DNA of 64,000 nt from Terrimonas pollutisoli (GTDB taxonomy: Bacteria; Bacteroidota; Bacteroidia; Chitinophagales; Chitinophagaceae): positions 124,001 to 188,000 of the forward strand of contig NZ_JARKNA010000008.1 in NCBI RefSeq assembly GCF_029360765.1, given 5' to 3'. Numbering within the stretch: position 1 is the stretch's first letter; each line of letters opens with the position of its first letter. Below, one piece after another: positions 26,980-35,788 of this stretch. The position numbers were made by a program, and so were the translations under genes. A model generated the notes under the pieces. It made no database searches. It saw only the letters and a program-made list of their open reading frames with translations, and had not been told where the DNA came from.

Positions 26980-27423
26980 ATGCTCAACTGGTCGTTAAAA
27001 AAATTCGAAGACCTAAGTCCTGATGAACTGTACGCTATTTTGCGGTTACGCAGCGAAGTATTCGTAGTGGAACAAAACTGCGTTTTCCTGGATATGGATA
27101 ATAAAGACCAACAATGCTATCATCTGCTGGGCTGGCAGGACGATCGTTTAGCTGCCTATACAAGGCTGGTACCGCCAGGCATTTCGTACGAGCAACCATC
27201 GATTGGGCGGGTCGTTACTTCTCCTGCGGCACGAAGAGGTGGAATTGGAAAGCTATTGATGCAAAAAAGCATTGATGAAACAATTAAACTATTCGGAAAA
27301 AATTCAATCAAGATAGGAGCACAGTTATACCTCAAAAGATTTTATGAATCATTAGGCTTTGTGCAGGTCGGTGATATCTATGATGAAGATGGCATTGATC
27401 ATATCAAAATGATACGTCAATAA
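26980..27423 (+). CDS. elaA: GNAT-family acetyltransferase ElaA
   Basis: The 147-residue protein is of ElaA type: LSPDELYAILRLRSEVFVVE at the start, then the acetyl-CoA loop VVTSPAARRGGIGKLLM near residue 83, and FYESLGFVQVGDIYDEDGI near the end. It would transfer an acetyl group from acetyl-CoA to an unidentified acceptor. Monocistronic; family length is normal. Confidence 0.88.
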   Translation: MLNWSLKKFEDLSPDELYAILRLRSEVFVVEQNCVFLDMDNKDQQCYHLLGWQDDRLAAYTRLVPPGISYEQPSIGRVVTSPAARRGGIGKLLMQKSIDETIKLFGKNSIKIGAQLYLKRFYESLGFVQVGDIYDEDGIDHIKMIRQ

Positions 27424-27566
27424 TGCTACCTCGTAAATACACTAAGTAGAAAGACTTTTTATTAAACTAAGATTCAAAAAACTTTCTAAAAGATTCTTTT
27501 CTTACATTTTTCTTTTTCTATTTTGGGCCATAATCCAATAGAAGAAAAAACCAGAAATCTGAATCT

Positions 27567-28526
27567 ATGAGAAACAAAGTAGTCTCCGCAGCATGTATGC
27601 TTGTGCTGTGCTTAGCTCTCAACTTATTATCCTTTCGATCTTTCTCACAATCAATTACAACCGGCAATGGAAAGTTTGAGGTAGGACTTGGTCTTGGACC
27701 GATGTTCTTTTTAGGTGATCTTGGTGGTAGTGCTGGTATCGGTCGTGACTTTTTAAAAGATGTTGACTTCCCGATGACCAAGCTTTCAAAGATGGTGTAT
27801 GTAAACTATTACCCGGCAGAGTGGCTTGGGTTTCGTTTGGCTTTAAATCATGGCGTATTAGAAGGTGCTGATGCTGAAGCACCAAATAAAGGCGGCAGGG
27901 AGATTTCCCGTATCAAGAGAAATCTTAGTTTTAAATCATCGGTATTGGAAGGTTACCTGGCTGCAGAAATATATCCAACAGTATTTTTCGAACAATTTGA
28001 TGGACTTCAGGGTAAACTTCGTCCATACGGACTTATTGGCATTGGCGCATATAAGTTTAAACCAAAAACACAACTTAACGGTCAATGGGTGGAACTACAG
28101 CCCCTTCATACAGAAGGACAGGGTTTGATTGATGGGAAAAAAGATTATAAGCTTACGCAAATGGAGGTACCCATGGGCTTTGGATTCAAATATTTTATCA
28201 GAGAAAATATGTATGTGGGTGCGGAAATTTTACACAGGCAATTGTTTACGGATTATGTGGATGATGTGAGCACAACTTATGTCGATCCTGTAATTTTTAA
28301 TGCTTTACCAGCCTCGGATCGTAGCAAAGCTGTGCAGCTGTATTATCGCGGAGATGAGTTATCTGGCTCCACAGGTTCCCGTCCAACACCACGTGTAAAC
28401 GAGCAAAGAGGCGATCCAACTGACAATGACGCCTTTTTCTCCACAATATTAAGATTTGGCTTTAGAATTGGTAATGATCCCAACAGCAATGCAAGAAAAC
28501 AAATGCGTTGCCCGGTGTTTTATTAA
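27567..28526 (+). CDS. Outer-membrane beta-barrel protein
   Basis: The 319-residue protein starts with a signal peptide (about 28 residues, ending FRSFSQ) and then shows alternating hydrophobic/polar strands typical of small Bacteroidota outer-membrane barrels: GKFEVGLGLGPMFFLGDLGG, then YPAEWLGFRLALNHGVLEG, then VPMGFGFKYFIRENMYVGAE, and ends in an aromatic-type last segment (CPVFY). It may be a structural or T9SS-associated barrel, but no specific family is clear. The small T9SS-domain-like protein starts 38 bp downstream. Confidence 0.75.
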   Translation: MRNKVVSAACMLVLCLALNLLSFRSFSQSITTGNGKFEVGLGLGPMFFLGDLGGSAGIGRDFLKDVDFPMTKLSKMVYVNYYPAEWLGFRLALNHGVLEGADAEAPNKGGREISRIKRNLSFKSSVLEGYLAAEIYPTVFFEQFDGLQGKLRPYGLIGIGAYKFKPKTQLNGQWVELQPLHTEGQGLIDGKKDYKLTQMEVPMGFGFKYFIRENMYVGAEILHRQLFTDYVDDVSTTYVDPVIFNALPASDRSKAVQLYYRGDELSGSTGSRPTPRVNEQRGDPTDNDAFFSTILRFGFRIGNDPNSNARKQMRCPVFY

Positions 28527-28564
28527 AGACCCTCGTTATTTCCTTTAATAAATCCGATAACCCT

Positions 28565-28954
28565 ATGAGTAAAAGATTTACACATTCCATTGCCCCTGCT
28601 ATTTGCTTTGGTATTTTGGCCATGCAGCCTGCCACAGCAAAAGCAATGACATCAAAAAGGATAGACGAGGAAAAGAATCCAAGTGCAAAAACAAGATCTT
28701 CCTCCTCATTAAACAATCATGCTATAAAAATATATCCTGATGCCATCAGCAGGGCTATGCATGTGGTTGCAAAGGGAAATGAAGGAAAACAAATTGATTT
28801 TTTCATCTTTGACCTTCAGGGGGAATTAATGAAACATTATAAATTAGATGAAGGTGATCATAAAAAAATAACCGGCCTCCGGCGGGGAAAATATATTTAT
28901 CATGTTTTTTGTGGCGACGAAGAAACTGCTACTGGAAAACTCGATATTCGCTAA
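28565..28954 (+). CDS. Small protein made of a T9SS-type C-terminal sorting-like domain
   Basis: The ATG at 28565 gives 129 residues: a signal peptide-like start (MSKRFTHSIAPAICFGILAM), a short linker, and a domain from about residue 50 with IKIYPDAISRAMHVV, FFIFDLQGELMKHYKLDEGD, LRRGKYIYHVFCGDE and a final TGKLDIR. The pattern (YPD, internal G.L..Y.L..G, L..G.Y....., TGKL at the end) matches type A C-terminal sorting domains, which normally sit at the end of large secreted proteins. Here nothing precedes it. It could be a stand-alone adaptor or a relic of a larger gene. Same direction as the barrel gene. Confidence 0.6.
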   Translation: MSKRFTHSIAPAICFGILAMQPATAKAMTSKRIDEEKNPSAKTRSSSSLNNHAIKIYPDAISRAMHVVAKGNEGKQIDFFIFDLQGELMKHYKLDEGDHKKITGLRRGKYIYHVFCGDEETATGKLDIR

Positions 28955-29351
28955 TGTTCTTTTACAAGTGCAACACCTCTGTTTCCAATAAGCAGCAGGG
29001 AGCTTAATAGAATCTGATACCCTGGTTGACAAACCTAATCCGTTCTCTATTGGTACTCTCATTAGTATAAATTTTATTAAACACTCTCTGCATATGCTTA
29101 TTGGATTTTTTTGAGTTCTTTCAATTATCATAACTAAGACCCGTAAAGCAGGGAAATTGCCAAAATCCATTATCCTGAAAACACCACATTGCTGGCCTGG
29201 AAAAGATTTTTTCAATCACTCCCTGCTTTATTTACGGGAAACATAATCCCCTCATTACATATCTATCCTACTCGTATACACCTAGCTGTGCATTATTGCT
29301 TTAGTAAATACTAGCCAGATACATTATATTAGTTTACTAAAACCAACGTTT
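28955..29351. other. Intergenic region with a long-range inverted repeat
   Basis: Nearly 400 bp without a convincing gene. CCCGTAAAGCAGGGA (29140-29154) and TCCCTGCTTTA-TTT-ACGGG (29220-29238) are inverted copies differing by a 3-nt insertion, about 65 nt apart. This could be a structured RNA or a mobile relic. Promoter elements for the Yip1 gene must also lie here. Confidence 0.4.
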
Positions 29352-29960
29352 ATGAATTTAATTGAACGAGTAAAAAACATTATCACTTCTCCTGCAAAAG
29401 AATGGGATGTTATTGCTACCGAACAGCCTGACACCGGTAAGATTATTACCAGCTACGTTCTACCTCTTGCTGGTGCAGCCGCTCTCGCTGCTTTTATTGG
29501 ATATGGACTAATTGGGGTTAGTTATTTTGGTGTCAGGTATTCAGGAATTAACTACGGTATCTCCCAGGCCGTCTCGGTACTGGTGGGTGCATTAGTGGGC
29601 GTTTTTATCAGTGCGTTTGTAATTGATGCCTTAGCTCCAAGTTTTGAATCGGAAAAGAATATGAGCCGATCTGTGCAACTTGTTGCTTACTCTTATACCC
29701 CCGCATGGATAGGAGGACTATTGGCAATATTACCTGTGATCAGATGGCTGGGAGCTTTGGTTGCTTTATATGGTTTATATCTTTTATACATTGGCTTGCC
29801 AAAGCTCAAAAGAACACCGGCTGAAAAACATGTAGGATACTTTGTTGTATCCCTATTAGTGATAATTGTGGTTTATATTGTTATCGGAATGATCATGGTG
29901 GCCATACTTCCCGGAATGGGCCGGCCTTACGACGGCGGGTCAATTAATGTTCGTTACTGA
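29352..29960 (+). CDS. Yip1-family membrane protein
   Basis: The 202-residue protein begins with LIERVKNIITSPAKEWDVIA, the usual start of bacterial Yip1-family proteins, followed by five hydrophobic segments (about 33-53, 68-92, 114-130, 134-151, 164-190). A TPAWIGGLLAILP motif precedes the fourth. Function is unknown in bacteria. A strong terminator follows. Confidence 0.85.
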   Translation: MNLIERVKNIITSPAKEWDVIATEQPDTGKIITSYVLPLAGAAALAAFIGYGLIGVSYFGVRYSGINYGISQAVSVLVGALVGVFISAFVIDALAPSFESEKNMSRSVQLVAYSYTPAWIGGLLAILPVIRWLGALVALYGLYLLYIGLPKLKRTPAEKHVGYFVVSLLVIIVVYIVIGMIMVAILPGMGRPYDGGSINVRY

Positions 29961-29981
29961 TTGAAATAATTTGCTGTGAAG

Positions 29982-30006
29982 AACGGTTTCAATGATTGAA
30001 GCCGTT
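29982..30006 (+). terminator. Rho-independent terminator of the Yip1 gene
   Basis: AACGGTTTCAA / TTGAAGCCGTT forms an 11-bp stem with one G-T pair and a 3-nt loop, followed by TTTTATTTTT. Confidence 0.85.
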
Positions 30007-30084
30007 TTTTATTTTTGTCACTTATCATCATCCCAATAAAAGTCATCCGGCTCTTGAAAATTGCTCAATTTGTCGCTGTCTAAT

Positions 30085-32994
30085 TTAGTTTAGCTCGGTC
30101 TTCAGAAATCTGGCTGTATGACTCTCTTTATTCTTTATTAATTCTTCCGGTGTACCTTCAAATAAGATCATACCGCCGCCATCACCACCTTCCGGCCCCA
30201 CGTCAATAATATGATCGGCCACTTTGATTACATCCATATTATGCTCTATCACAAGAACCGTATTTCCCCGATCCACCAGTTTATTTAACACATCCAGCAG
30301 GTGTTTGATATCTTCAAAATGCAAACCGGTAGTTGGTTCGTCCAGGATATAAAATGTTTTACCAGTATCCCTTTTTGAAAGTTCAGTAGATAACTTTACC
30401 CGTTGTGCCTCTCCCCCGCTCAATGTCACGGCCGATTGACCCAGTGTTATATAGCCCAAACCAACTTCTTCCAGCACTTTGATCTTTCTATAGATATAGG
30501 GAACCGCCTGGAAAAACTCAACAGCTTCTTCCACCGTCATTTCCAATACGTCAGCAATTGACTTTCCTTTGTATCGTATCTCCAATGTCTCCCGGTTGTA
30601 ACGTTTACCATTACATTTTTCACAATGCACATACACATCAGGTAAGAAGTTCATTTCTATCACCCGCATACCACCACCTTCACAAACTTCGCAGCGGCCG
30701 CTTTTCACATTAAAAGAAAAACGACCGGCATTATAACCCCTGATCTTTGCTTCCGGCACTGAGGCGAATAACGTTCTTATCTCGGTAAAAAAGCCACAAT
30801 AAGTAGCAGGGTTGCTCCGCGGTGTACGACCAATAGGTGATTGATCAATCTCCACTACCTTATCGATATTCTCCAATCCTTTTATCGATTTATATTCCAA
30901 TGGCGTTCCTTTCGATCCATAGGCATGATGCGAAAGAATGGGATATAATGTTTCATTGATCAGTGTCGACTTGCCACTACCGCTTACACCAGATACTACG
31001 ATAAACTTACCCAAGGGAAATTTTACATTTATATTGTTCAGGTTATTTCCTTTCGCACCTTTTAATTCTAAAAACTTGCCATTGCCTTTTCTTCGCTCAG
31101 CGGGAACTTCAATCTTTAGATGACCATTCAAATAACCTGACGTCAGCGTATTCAATTTCAATAAGTGTTTAGGATCACCCTGGGCCACCACTTTTCCGCC
31201 ATGAAAACCTGCTCTTGGCCCAATGTCTATTAAATGGTCGGCCGCCAGCATAATGTCTTTATCATGTTCTACCACCAATATACTGTTCCCGATGTCACGA
31301 AGATTTTTCAACGCATCGATCAGGCGATGATTGTCACGTTGATGCAAACCGATGGACGGTTCATCCAATACATAGGTGATACCCTGCAGCTGAGAACCGA
31401 TCTGGGTCGCCAATCTTATTCGTTGCGATTCACCCCCACTCAAGGTTTTGGAACTCCTGTTTAACGTGAGATATGTTAATCCTACATCGAGCAAAAACTG
31501 TAACCTTTCTCTTATTTCCTTTAATACATCTTTACCAATAATGTTTTGCTTATTGGAAATACGCAGTTCAATACCATCAAGCCATGCAGCCAAATTATCG
31601 AGGTTCATATTGCTCAGCTCTGCGATATTTCTCCCGGCCACTTTAAACCACAGGCTTTCCTTTTTTAATCGGGCTCCGCCACAACTTTCACAGGGTTTTA
31701 ATTGCATGTATTCTTCGGCCCAGTTTCGCAATTCTTCCTTATGCCCATTGTTGAACCAACGGTTGAGCATATTTACAATGCCTTCATAGGTGCCATTCGA
31801 ATCTTCCCTGATGTTTTCAAAATCTACTTCATTTTCTACTCCTTCCTCGTTACCGTACAACAAAATATTCAGTGCTTTTTGAGGAATATCTTTTATCGGT
31901 TTGGTCAATGATATCTTATTCTTCTTAGCAACTTCCTGGGCCTGTTTGTAAACATACGCTTCTCTTTCCCCTCCCAATGGAGCAATACCACCCTCACTGA
32001 TGCTTATGCTATTATCCGGAATAACAGCTTCCATATTTATATGAAATGTTGTCCCCAATCCTTTACAAACAGGGCAGGCACCGTAAGGTGAATTGAAAGA
32101 AAATGCATTAGGGGAAGGCTCTTCATAACTAATCCCAGTGTCCTCGCACATCAATAATTTTGAATACCGGGCCTCCCCCAACCCCTCCGAAGGAGGGGCT
32201 TCAAAAACCTCCAATGATAGAGCCTTTTTCTTTTTAGCAGATTTTTCCGAAAGCCCCCCTTCGGGGGGTTGGGGGGCCACAAACATCAGGTCCTTGCCCA
32301 GCTTCAATGTCTGCTGAACGCTTTGACTCAATCTTGCTTTTAATTCGTTTGTCACCTGTAACCGGTCCACCACCAGTTCAATGTCATGAATTTTATAGCG
32401 GTCGACCTGCATTTTGGGAACAATGTCTTTTACTTCGCCATCCACTCTTACCTTCAAAAAACCTTTTTTCCTGACATCTTCAAACAGTTCACGATAATGT
32501 CCTTTTCTTCCTCTTACTAATGGCGCCAGCAGACTTATTTTTTCACCATGATATTTTGCAAAAATATTTTCAACGATTTCCTCCTCGCTCCATTTTACCA
32601 TCTTCTTCCCGGTGTTGTAGGAGTATGCTTCACCAATTCTTGCAAACAATAACCGAAGAAAATCATATACCTCTGTGATGGTCCCCACAGTGGATCGGGG
32701 GTTTTTATTGGTGGTTTTTTGCTCAATAGAAATTACGGGTGACAGCCCGGTGATTTTATCGACATCTGGTCGCTCCATATCACCAATGAATTGTCGGGCA
32801 TAGGCGCCGAAAGTTTCCATGTAACGACGCTGACCTTCGGAGTAAATGGTATCAAAGGCCAATGATGACTTACCACTTCCGCTAATCCCCGTAATGACAA
32901 CCAATTTGTTTTTTGGGATTGAAATATCAATATTCTTTAGGTTATGCTCCCTTGCGCCAAAAACATCAATCGCATCTGCCCTGGTATTCTCCAT
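30085..32994 (-). CDS. uvrA: Excinuclease ABC subunit A
   Basis: The 969-residue damage-recognition ATPase of nucleotide excision repair works with UvrB. It has two ABC modules: Walker A GISGSGKSSLAFDT near residue 35 and GVSGSGKSTLINET near 670, signature LSGGESQRIRLA and LSGGEAQRVKLS, Walker B VLDEPSIGLHQRD and ILDEPTTGLHFED. Zinc-binding Cys pairs are seen at CPVCKGLG (about 311) and CEVCEGGGMR then CEKCNGKRY. Two short segments, about 240-253 (VAPQPPEGGLSEK) and 262-275 (EAPPSEGLGEAR), are encoded by palindromic elements inserted in frame just before the first zinc module. Otherwise full length, and the only gene on its transcript. Confidence 0.96.
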   Translation of the reverse strand: MENTRADAIDVFGAREHNLKNIDISIPKNKLVVITGISGSGKSSLAFDTIYSEGQRRYMETFGAYARQFIGDMERPDVDKITGLSPVISIEQKTTNKNPRSTVGTITEVYDFLRLLFARIGEAYSYNTGKKMVKWSEEEIVENIFAKYHGEKISLLAPLVRGRKGHYRELFEDVRKKGFLKVRVDGEVKDIVPKMQVDRYKIHDIELVVDRLQVTNELKARLSQSVQQTLKLGKDLMFVAPQPPEGGLSEKSAKKKKALSLEVFEAPPSEGLGEARYSKLLMCEDTGISYEEPSPNAFSFNSPYGACPVCKGLGTTFHINMEAVIPDNSISISEGGIAPLGGEREAYVYKQAQEVAKKNKISLTKPIKDIPQKALNILLYGNEEGVENEVDFENIREDSNGTYEGIVNMLNRWFNNGHKEELRNWAEEYMQLKPCESCGGARLKKESLWFKVAGRNIAELSNMNLDNLAAWLDGIELRISNKQNIIGKDVLKEIRERLQFLLDVGLTYLTLNRSSKTLSGGESQRIRLATQIGSQLQGITYVLDEPSIGLHQRDNHRLIDALKNLRDIGNSILVVEHDKDIMLAADHLIDIGPRAGFHGGKVVAQGDPKHLLKLNTLTSGYLNGHLKIEVPAERRKGNGKFLELKGAKGNNLNNINVKFPLGKFIVVSGVSGSGKSTLINETLYPILSHHAYGSKGTPLEYKSIKGLENIDKVVEIDQSPIGRTPRSNPATYCGFFTEIRTLFASVPEAKIRGYNAGRFSFNVKSGRCEVCEGGGMRVIEMNFLPDVYVHCEKCNGKRYNRETLEIRYKGKSIADVLEMTVEEAVEFFQAVPYIYRKIKVLEEVGLGYITLGQSAVTLSGGEAQRVKLSTELSKRDTGKTFYILDEPTTGLHFEDIKHLLDVLNKLVDRGNTVLVIEHNMDVIKVADHIIDVGPEGGDGGGMILFEGTPEELIKNKESHTARFLKTELN
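32171..32202 (-). repeat. GC-rich palindromic element, copy 1 in uvrA
   Basis: GCCTCCCCCAACCCCTCCGA then AGGAGGGGCTT; stem CCCCTCC/GGAGGGG at 32182-32188 and 32192-32198. It matches the rarA copy at all but a few positions. On the uvrA strand it is read as EAPPSEGLGEA. Confidence 0.8.
32251..32278 (+). repeat. GC-rich palindromic element, copy 2 in uvrA
   Basis: AAGCCCCCCTTCGGGGGGTT then GGGGGGCC; stem CCCCCC/GGGGGG at 32254-32259 and 32263-32268. It is in the opposite orientation to copy 1, 50 bp away, and is read on the uvrA strand as VAPQPPEGGL. Confidence 0.75.
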
Positions 32995-33238
32995 ATTTTT
33001 AAACAGGTTCCTTTTTCAGTATTAAAAGAGGCCAACGAAGATAAAACAAGCGTTAAAGCAAAAAGTTAGAAAAATTCGAATCCAACTTTATCGTTTGAAA
33101 ACGAGGGTCTCAGGAAGGGGTTATTTCGCAAAAAACAACTTTTTTTATCGATTTTCCGTGAAAAACGAATTTCTGGCACAATATTTAAATAAGATGTGTC
33201 GAAACCAGATATTAAATCATTCAAAATTTGAAAATACC

Positions 33239-34018
33239 ATGAAAAAAATCGCAATCATTACCAGCGCAGCGCTTTTATTTGCTACGGCTGCCGTTAATGC
33301 CCAAACGGACACCGTTCCCAAACAGCCCACTGAACAACCAGCAGCTCAACAACCTGTAGCTACTGAACAGACACAACAGCCTACCGCTAAAGTATATAAT
33401 GATAAATACAATAACTGGAGTGCTGATACTTACAAAATGCAGCCAATGCCAGAGGCATTAACTATCGAAAAAATATTTCCTGTATTGGGTAAATACCAGC
33501 TCACTGACAAAGACGGGGCAGCATCTACTGTAACAATTGCAATGGATGAATCTAATAAAGGTATTGTTTGGATTGATGGTTTACCACAAGGTAAAATAAA
33601 AGCTACGCTCAGAAAATCTCCTGCTACTTACAAAATTCCTGTTCAAAAATTAGAAGAAGAAACTCCCGTAGTAGCTGAAGAAACAACAACGGATGCTAAG
33701 AAAGCAAAAACTGCAAAAGCTAAACCCGCTAAAGAATTGGCTGAAGGTGTTTTAATCTATGACAAAGACGCTAACGTTTTAAATGTATGCATTGGTTGCA
33801 AATACGATAATGAAAACCCTGCAGTTGCCTTCACACCTGCTACAACTGAAGAGCCAGCAGCAACTGAAGAAGCTCCTAAAAAAGCTAAAACAACTAAAAA
33901 GTCAACAGCAAAGAAAGTTGTTAAAGTAAAACCTGTTCATTACACTGGTAGCAAGATAATCGAAACTCCTGCTGCTACAGAACAGCCCGCAACTCAGCAG
34001 CCAGCTGTACAACAATAA
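33239..34018 (+). CDS. Secreted low-complexity Ala/Thr/Lys/Gln-rich protein
   Basis: The ATG at 33239 starts a signal peptide (MKKIAIITSAALLFATAAVN, cleavage near AQ); an upstream in-frame ATG at 33095 adds 48 residues without a signal. The mature protein (259 residues with signal) has a Pro/Gln/Thr-rich N-terminus, a central folded part (about 60-150 and 175-205, with a Cys pair in VCIGCKYD) and two Lys/Ala-rich stretches ending in repeats of ATEQPATQQPA. It may bind cell-wall or nucleic acid polymers through its basic tracts, but no family is recognised. A clear terminator follows. Confidence 0.75.
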   Translation: MKKIAIITSAALLFATAAVNAQTDTVPKQPTEQPAAQQPVATEQTQQPTAKVYNDKYNNWSADTYKMQPMPEALTIEKIFPVLGKYQLTDKDGAASTVTIAMDESNKGIVWIDGLPQGKIKATLRKSPATYKIPVQKLEEETPVVAEETTTDAKKAKTAKAKPAKELAEGVLIYDKDANVLNVCIGCKYDNENPAVAFTPATTEEPAATEEAPKKAKTTKKSTAKKVVKVKPVHYTGSKIIETPAATEQPATQQPAVQQ

Positions 34019-34057
34019 GAAAGAAATAGTCAATTTGTATCCAATGAAAAATATTTG

Positions 34058-34079
34058 GAGGTTGCCCGTAAGCAACCTC
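34058..34079 (+). terminator. Rho-independent terminator
   Basis: GAGGTTGC / GCAACCTC, 8-bp perfect stem with a 6-nt loop, followed by TTTTTTATTT. Confidence 0.85.
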
Positions 34080-34147
34080 TTTTTTATTTCAGTAATTGCT
34101 TATTAGGTTTCGCCAACAACTGTTGATGAATTTTAACTGCAAAAAAA

Positions 34148-34180
34148 TTTGGCCATCTGAATATTGCGCCATTATCTTTG
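34148..34180 (+). promoter_or_regulatory. Promoter of the SAM-riboswitch transcript
   Basis: TTTG (34148-34151), a 21-nt gap and TATCTTTG (34173-34180) fit the Bacteroidota promoter, 20 bp before the riboswitch P1 stem. Confidence 0.6.
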
Positions 34181-34200
34181 CACCAGTTCTTTACAGATCA

Positions 34201-34326
34201 CTTATCAAGAAAGGCAGAGGGTAATGGCCCGATGAAGCCTTGACAACCTATTCCGACATCCTGAGTTTATCGAAGGACGGAAAAAGGTGCCAATTCCACC
34301 CCGACGGGAATGTCGGGACAGATAAG
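34201..34326 (+). promoter_or_regulatory. SAM-I (S-box) riboswitch aptamer
   Basis: P1 is CTTATC (34201-34206) with GATAAG (34321-34326). Between them lie the S-box core features: AGAAAGGCAGAGGG, TGGCCCGATGAAGCC and GACAACC, then two further hairpins, the last being CCCGAC/GTCGGG. The aptamer binds S-adenosylmethionine. Its 3' P1 strand plus the next six bases (GATAAGTCAGAT, 34321-34332) can pair over 12 positions with ATCTGATTTATC (34373-34384) in the downstream terminator, so SAM binding should favour termination and lack of SAM readthrough into the cystathionine synthase gene. Confidence 0.9.
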
Positions 34327-34364
34327 TCAGATTCAAAGCTTCAAAATATCTAATCACAATATTC

Positions 34365-34398
34365 AAAAGCTCATCTGATTTATCGGATGAGCTTTTTT
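34365..34398 (+). terminator. SAM-controlled attenuator terminator
   Basis: A 15-bp stem (34365-34379 with 34382-34396, one wobble pair) ends in a run of six T. Its upper part overlaps the bases that can form the antiterminator with the riboswitch P1 strand. Confidence 0.85.
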
Positions 34399-34536
34399 GT
34401 TGTCCGACTGAACCGGCAACTAATACTCTCCGGTAAGCATTGTCTCCCCTTCTTGTTTCAGTGTTCGTAAAGACTTGTCTAATCAATTTTTAATCAGCTC
34501 CCCGACTAAAAGTGAGCAACAAAATGTCTAAACAAA

Positions 34537-35718
34537 ATGAGTAACGCAACACAACTAATCCACAGCATCCCGGTAGATCCGCTAACCGGAGCCATCTCCG
34601 TTCCTATTTATCAAACCAGCACTTTTGTGCAAGAGGCGCCGGGTGTAAACAAAGGTTATGATTATGCCCGAACCGGCAATCCAACCCGTACAGTATTAGA
34701 AACGCTAATTGCAACGCTTGAAAACGGGAGCACCGGTATTGCATTTGGCAGCGGGCTGGCTGCTATTGATGCGGTGGTGAAGCTTTTGAAAAGCGGTGAC
34801 GAAATAGTAGCAGTTGATGATATTTATGGCGGAGCGTTTCGCTTGTTTACACATGTTTATGAGAAGTTCGGTATTACTGTTAACTATGTAGACGCAACAA
34901 ACGCAGAGAATGTTTTCAACGCTGTCACGACCAGGACAAAATTGATCTGGATAGAAACACCAACCAATCCAACATTAAAAATATCAGACATCGAAGCCAT
35001 CGCAAAAATTGCAAAAGCCAACCGATGTTTGCTTTGCGTGGATAATACTTTTGCTTCACCCGCCTTACAACAACCTCTTTCGCTTGGAGCTGATATTGTA
35101 GTGCACTCCGCCACTAAATACCTCGGCGGCCATAGTGATTTGATTGCCGGGCTGGTTGTAACAAAAGAGAAAGAGATTGGTGAAAAAATTAAATTCATTC
35201 AAAATGCAAGTGGTGCAATCCTGTCCCCATTTGACAGTTGGCTGGTCATACGTGGTATCGAAACTTTAGAACTGCGGGTGAAACAGCATAGCGCCAATGC
35301 GTTGGCTATAGCTAAATTTTTAGAAAGACATCCCGGTGTTGACAAAGTATTTTACCCTGGTTTAAAATCTCACCCTAATCATATTGTGGCTGCCCGGCAA
35401 TCAAAAGCTTTTGGAGGTGTAGTATCATTTACCCTAAAAGACGACACAATTGAAGCCGCTACAGCTTTTGTAAAGTCAACCCGCTATTTCAAACTGGCCG
35501 AAAGCCTGGGAGGCGTAAAAAGCCTTCTATGCCACCCGGCGCAAATGACGCACAAATCAATACCTGAAATAAAAAGAAAAGCAGCCGGTGTAGCTGACAG
35601 CCTGATACGGCTTTCTGTAGGATTAGAAGAAACCGACGACTTAATAAAAGACCTGGAACAAGCATTTTTTAACCTTAAAACAAACATCCGTTCACAAAAC
35701 GCATTAACAGTTAATTAG
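34537..35718 (+). CDS. metB: Cystathionine gamma-synthase / lyase family PLP enzyme
   Basis: The 393-residue enzyme belongs to the Cys/Met PLP-dependent family: TGAISVPIYQTSTFVQ and YDYARTGNPTR at the N-terminus, DNTFASPALQQPLSLGAD, and the PLP-lysine motif VVHSATKYLGGHSD near residue 195. It would make cystathionine from an activated homoserine and cysteine, or cleave cystathionine; sequence alone does not separate these. Control by the SAM riboswitch and clustering with metY, metX and homoserine dehydrogenase favour a biosynthetic role in methionine formation. Confidence 0.88.
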   Translation: MSNATQLIHSIPVDPLTGAISVPIYQTSTFVQEAPGVNKGYDYARTGNPTRTVLETLIATLENGSTGIAFGSGLAAIDAVVKLLKSGDEIVAVDDIYGGAFRLFTHVYEKFGITVNYVDATNAENVFNAVTTRTKLIWIETPTNPTLKISDIEAIAKIAKANRCLLCVDNTFASPALQQPLSLGADIVVHSATKYLGGHSDLIAGLVVTKEKEIGEKIKFIQNASGAILSPFDSWLVIRGIETLELRVKQHSANALAIAKFLERHPGVDKVFYPGLKSHPNHIVAARQSKAFGGVVSFTLKDDTIEAATAFVKSTRYFKLAESLGGVKSLLCHPAQMTHKSIPEIKRKAAGVADSLIRLSVGLEETDDLIKDLEQAFFNLKTNIRSQNALTVN

Positions 35719-35737
35719 AAAAAGGCGATGGGAAAAA

Positions 35738-35769
35738 TTTGTTTGATCAAAATTAGCCTACTAAATTCG
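35738..35769 (+). promoter_or_regulatory. Probable promoter of the leader peptide-metY-metX transcript
   Basis: TTTG (35738-35741), 20 nt and TAAATTCG (35762-35769, one mismatch to TAnnTTTG) would start transcription about 15 nt before the leader ORF, leaving a leader of about 165 nt before metY. Confidence 0.45.
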
Positions 35770-35788
35770 TAGGATAATTAAACTCACG

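Noticed and set aside
25259..32278. CRISPR array as an explanation for the GC-rich repeats
   Set aside because: The copies are single, far apart, inside genes and in both orientations, with no regular spacers.
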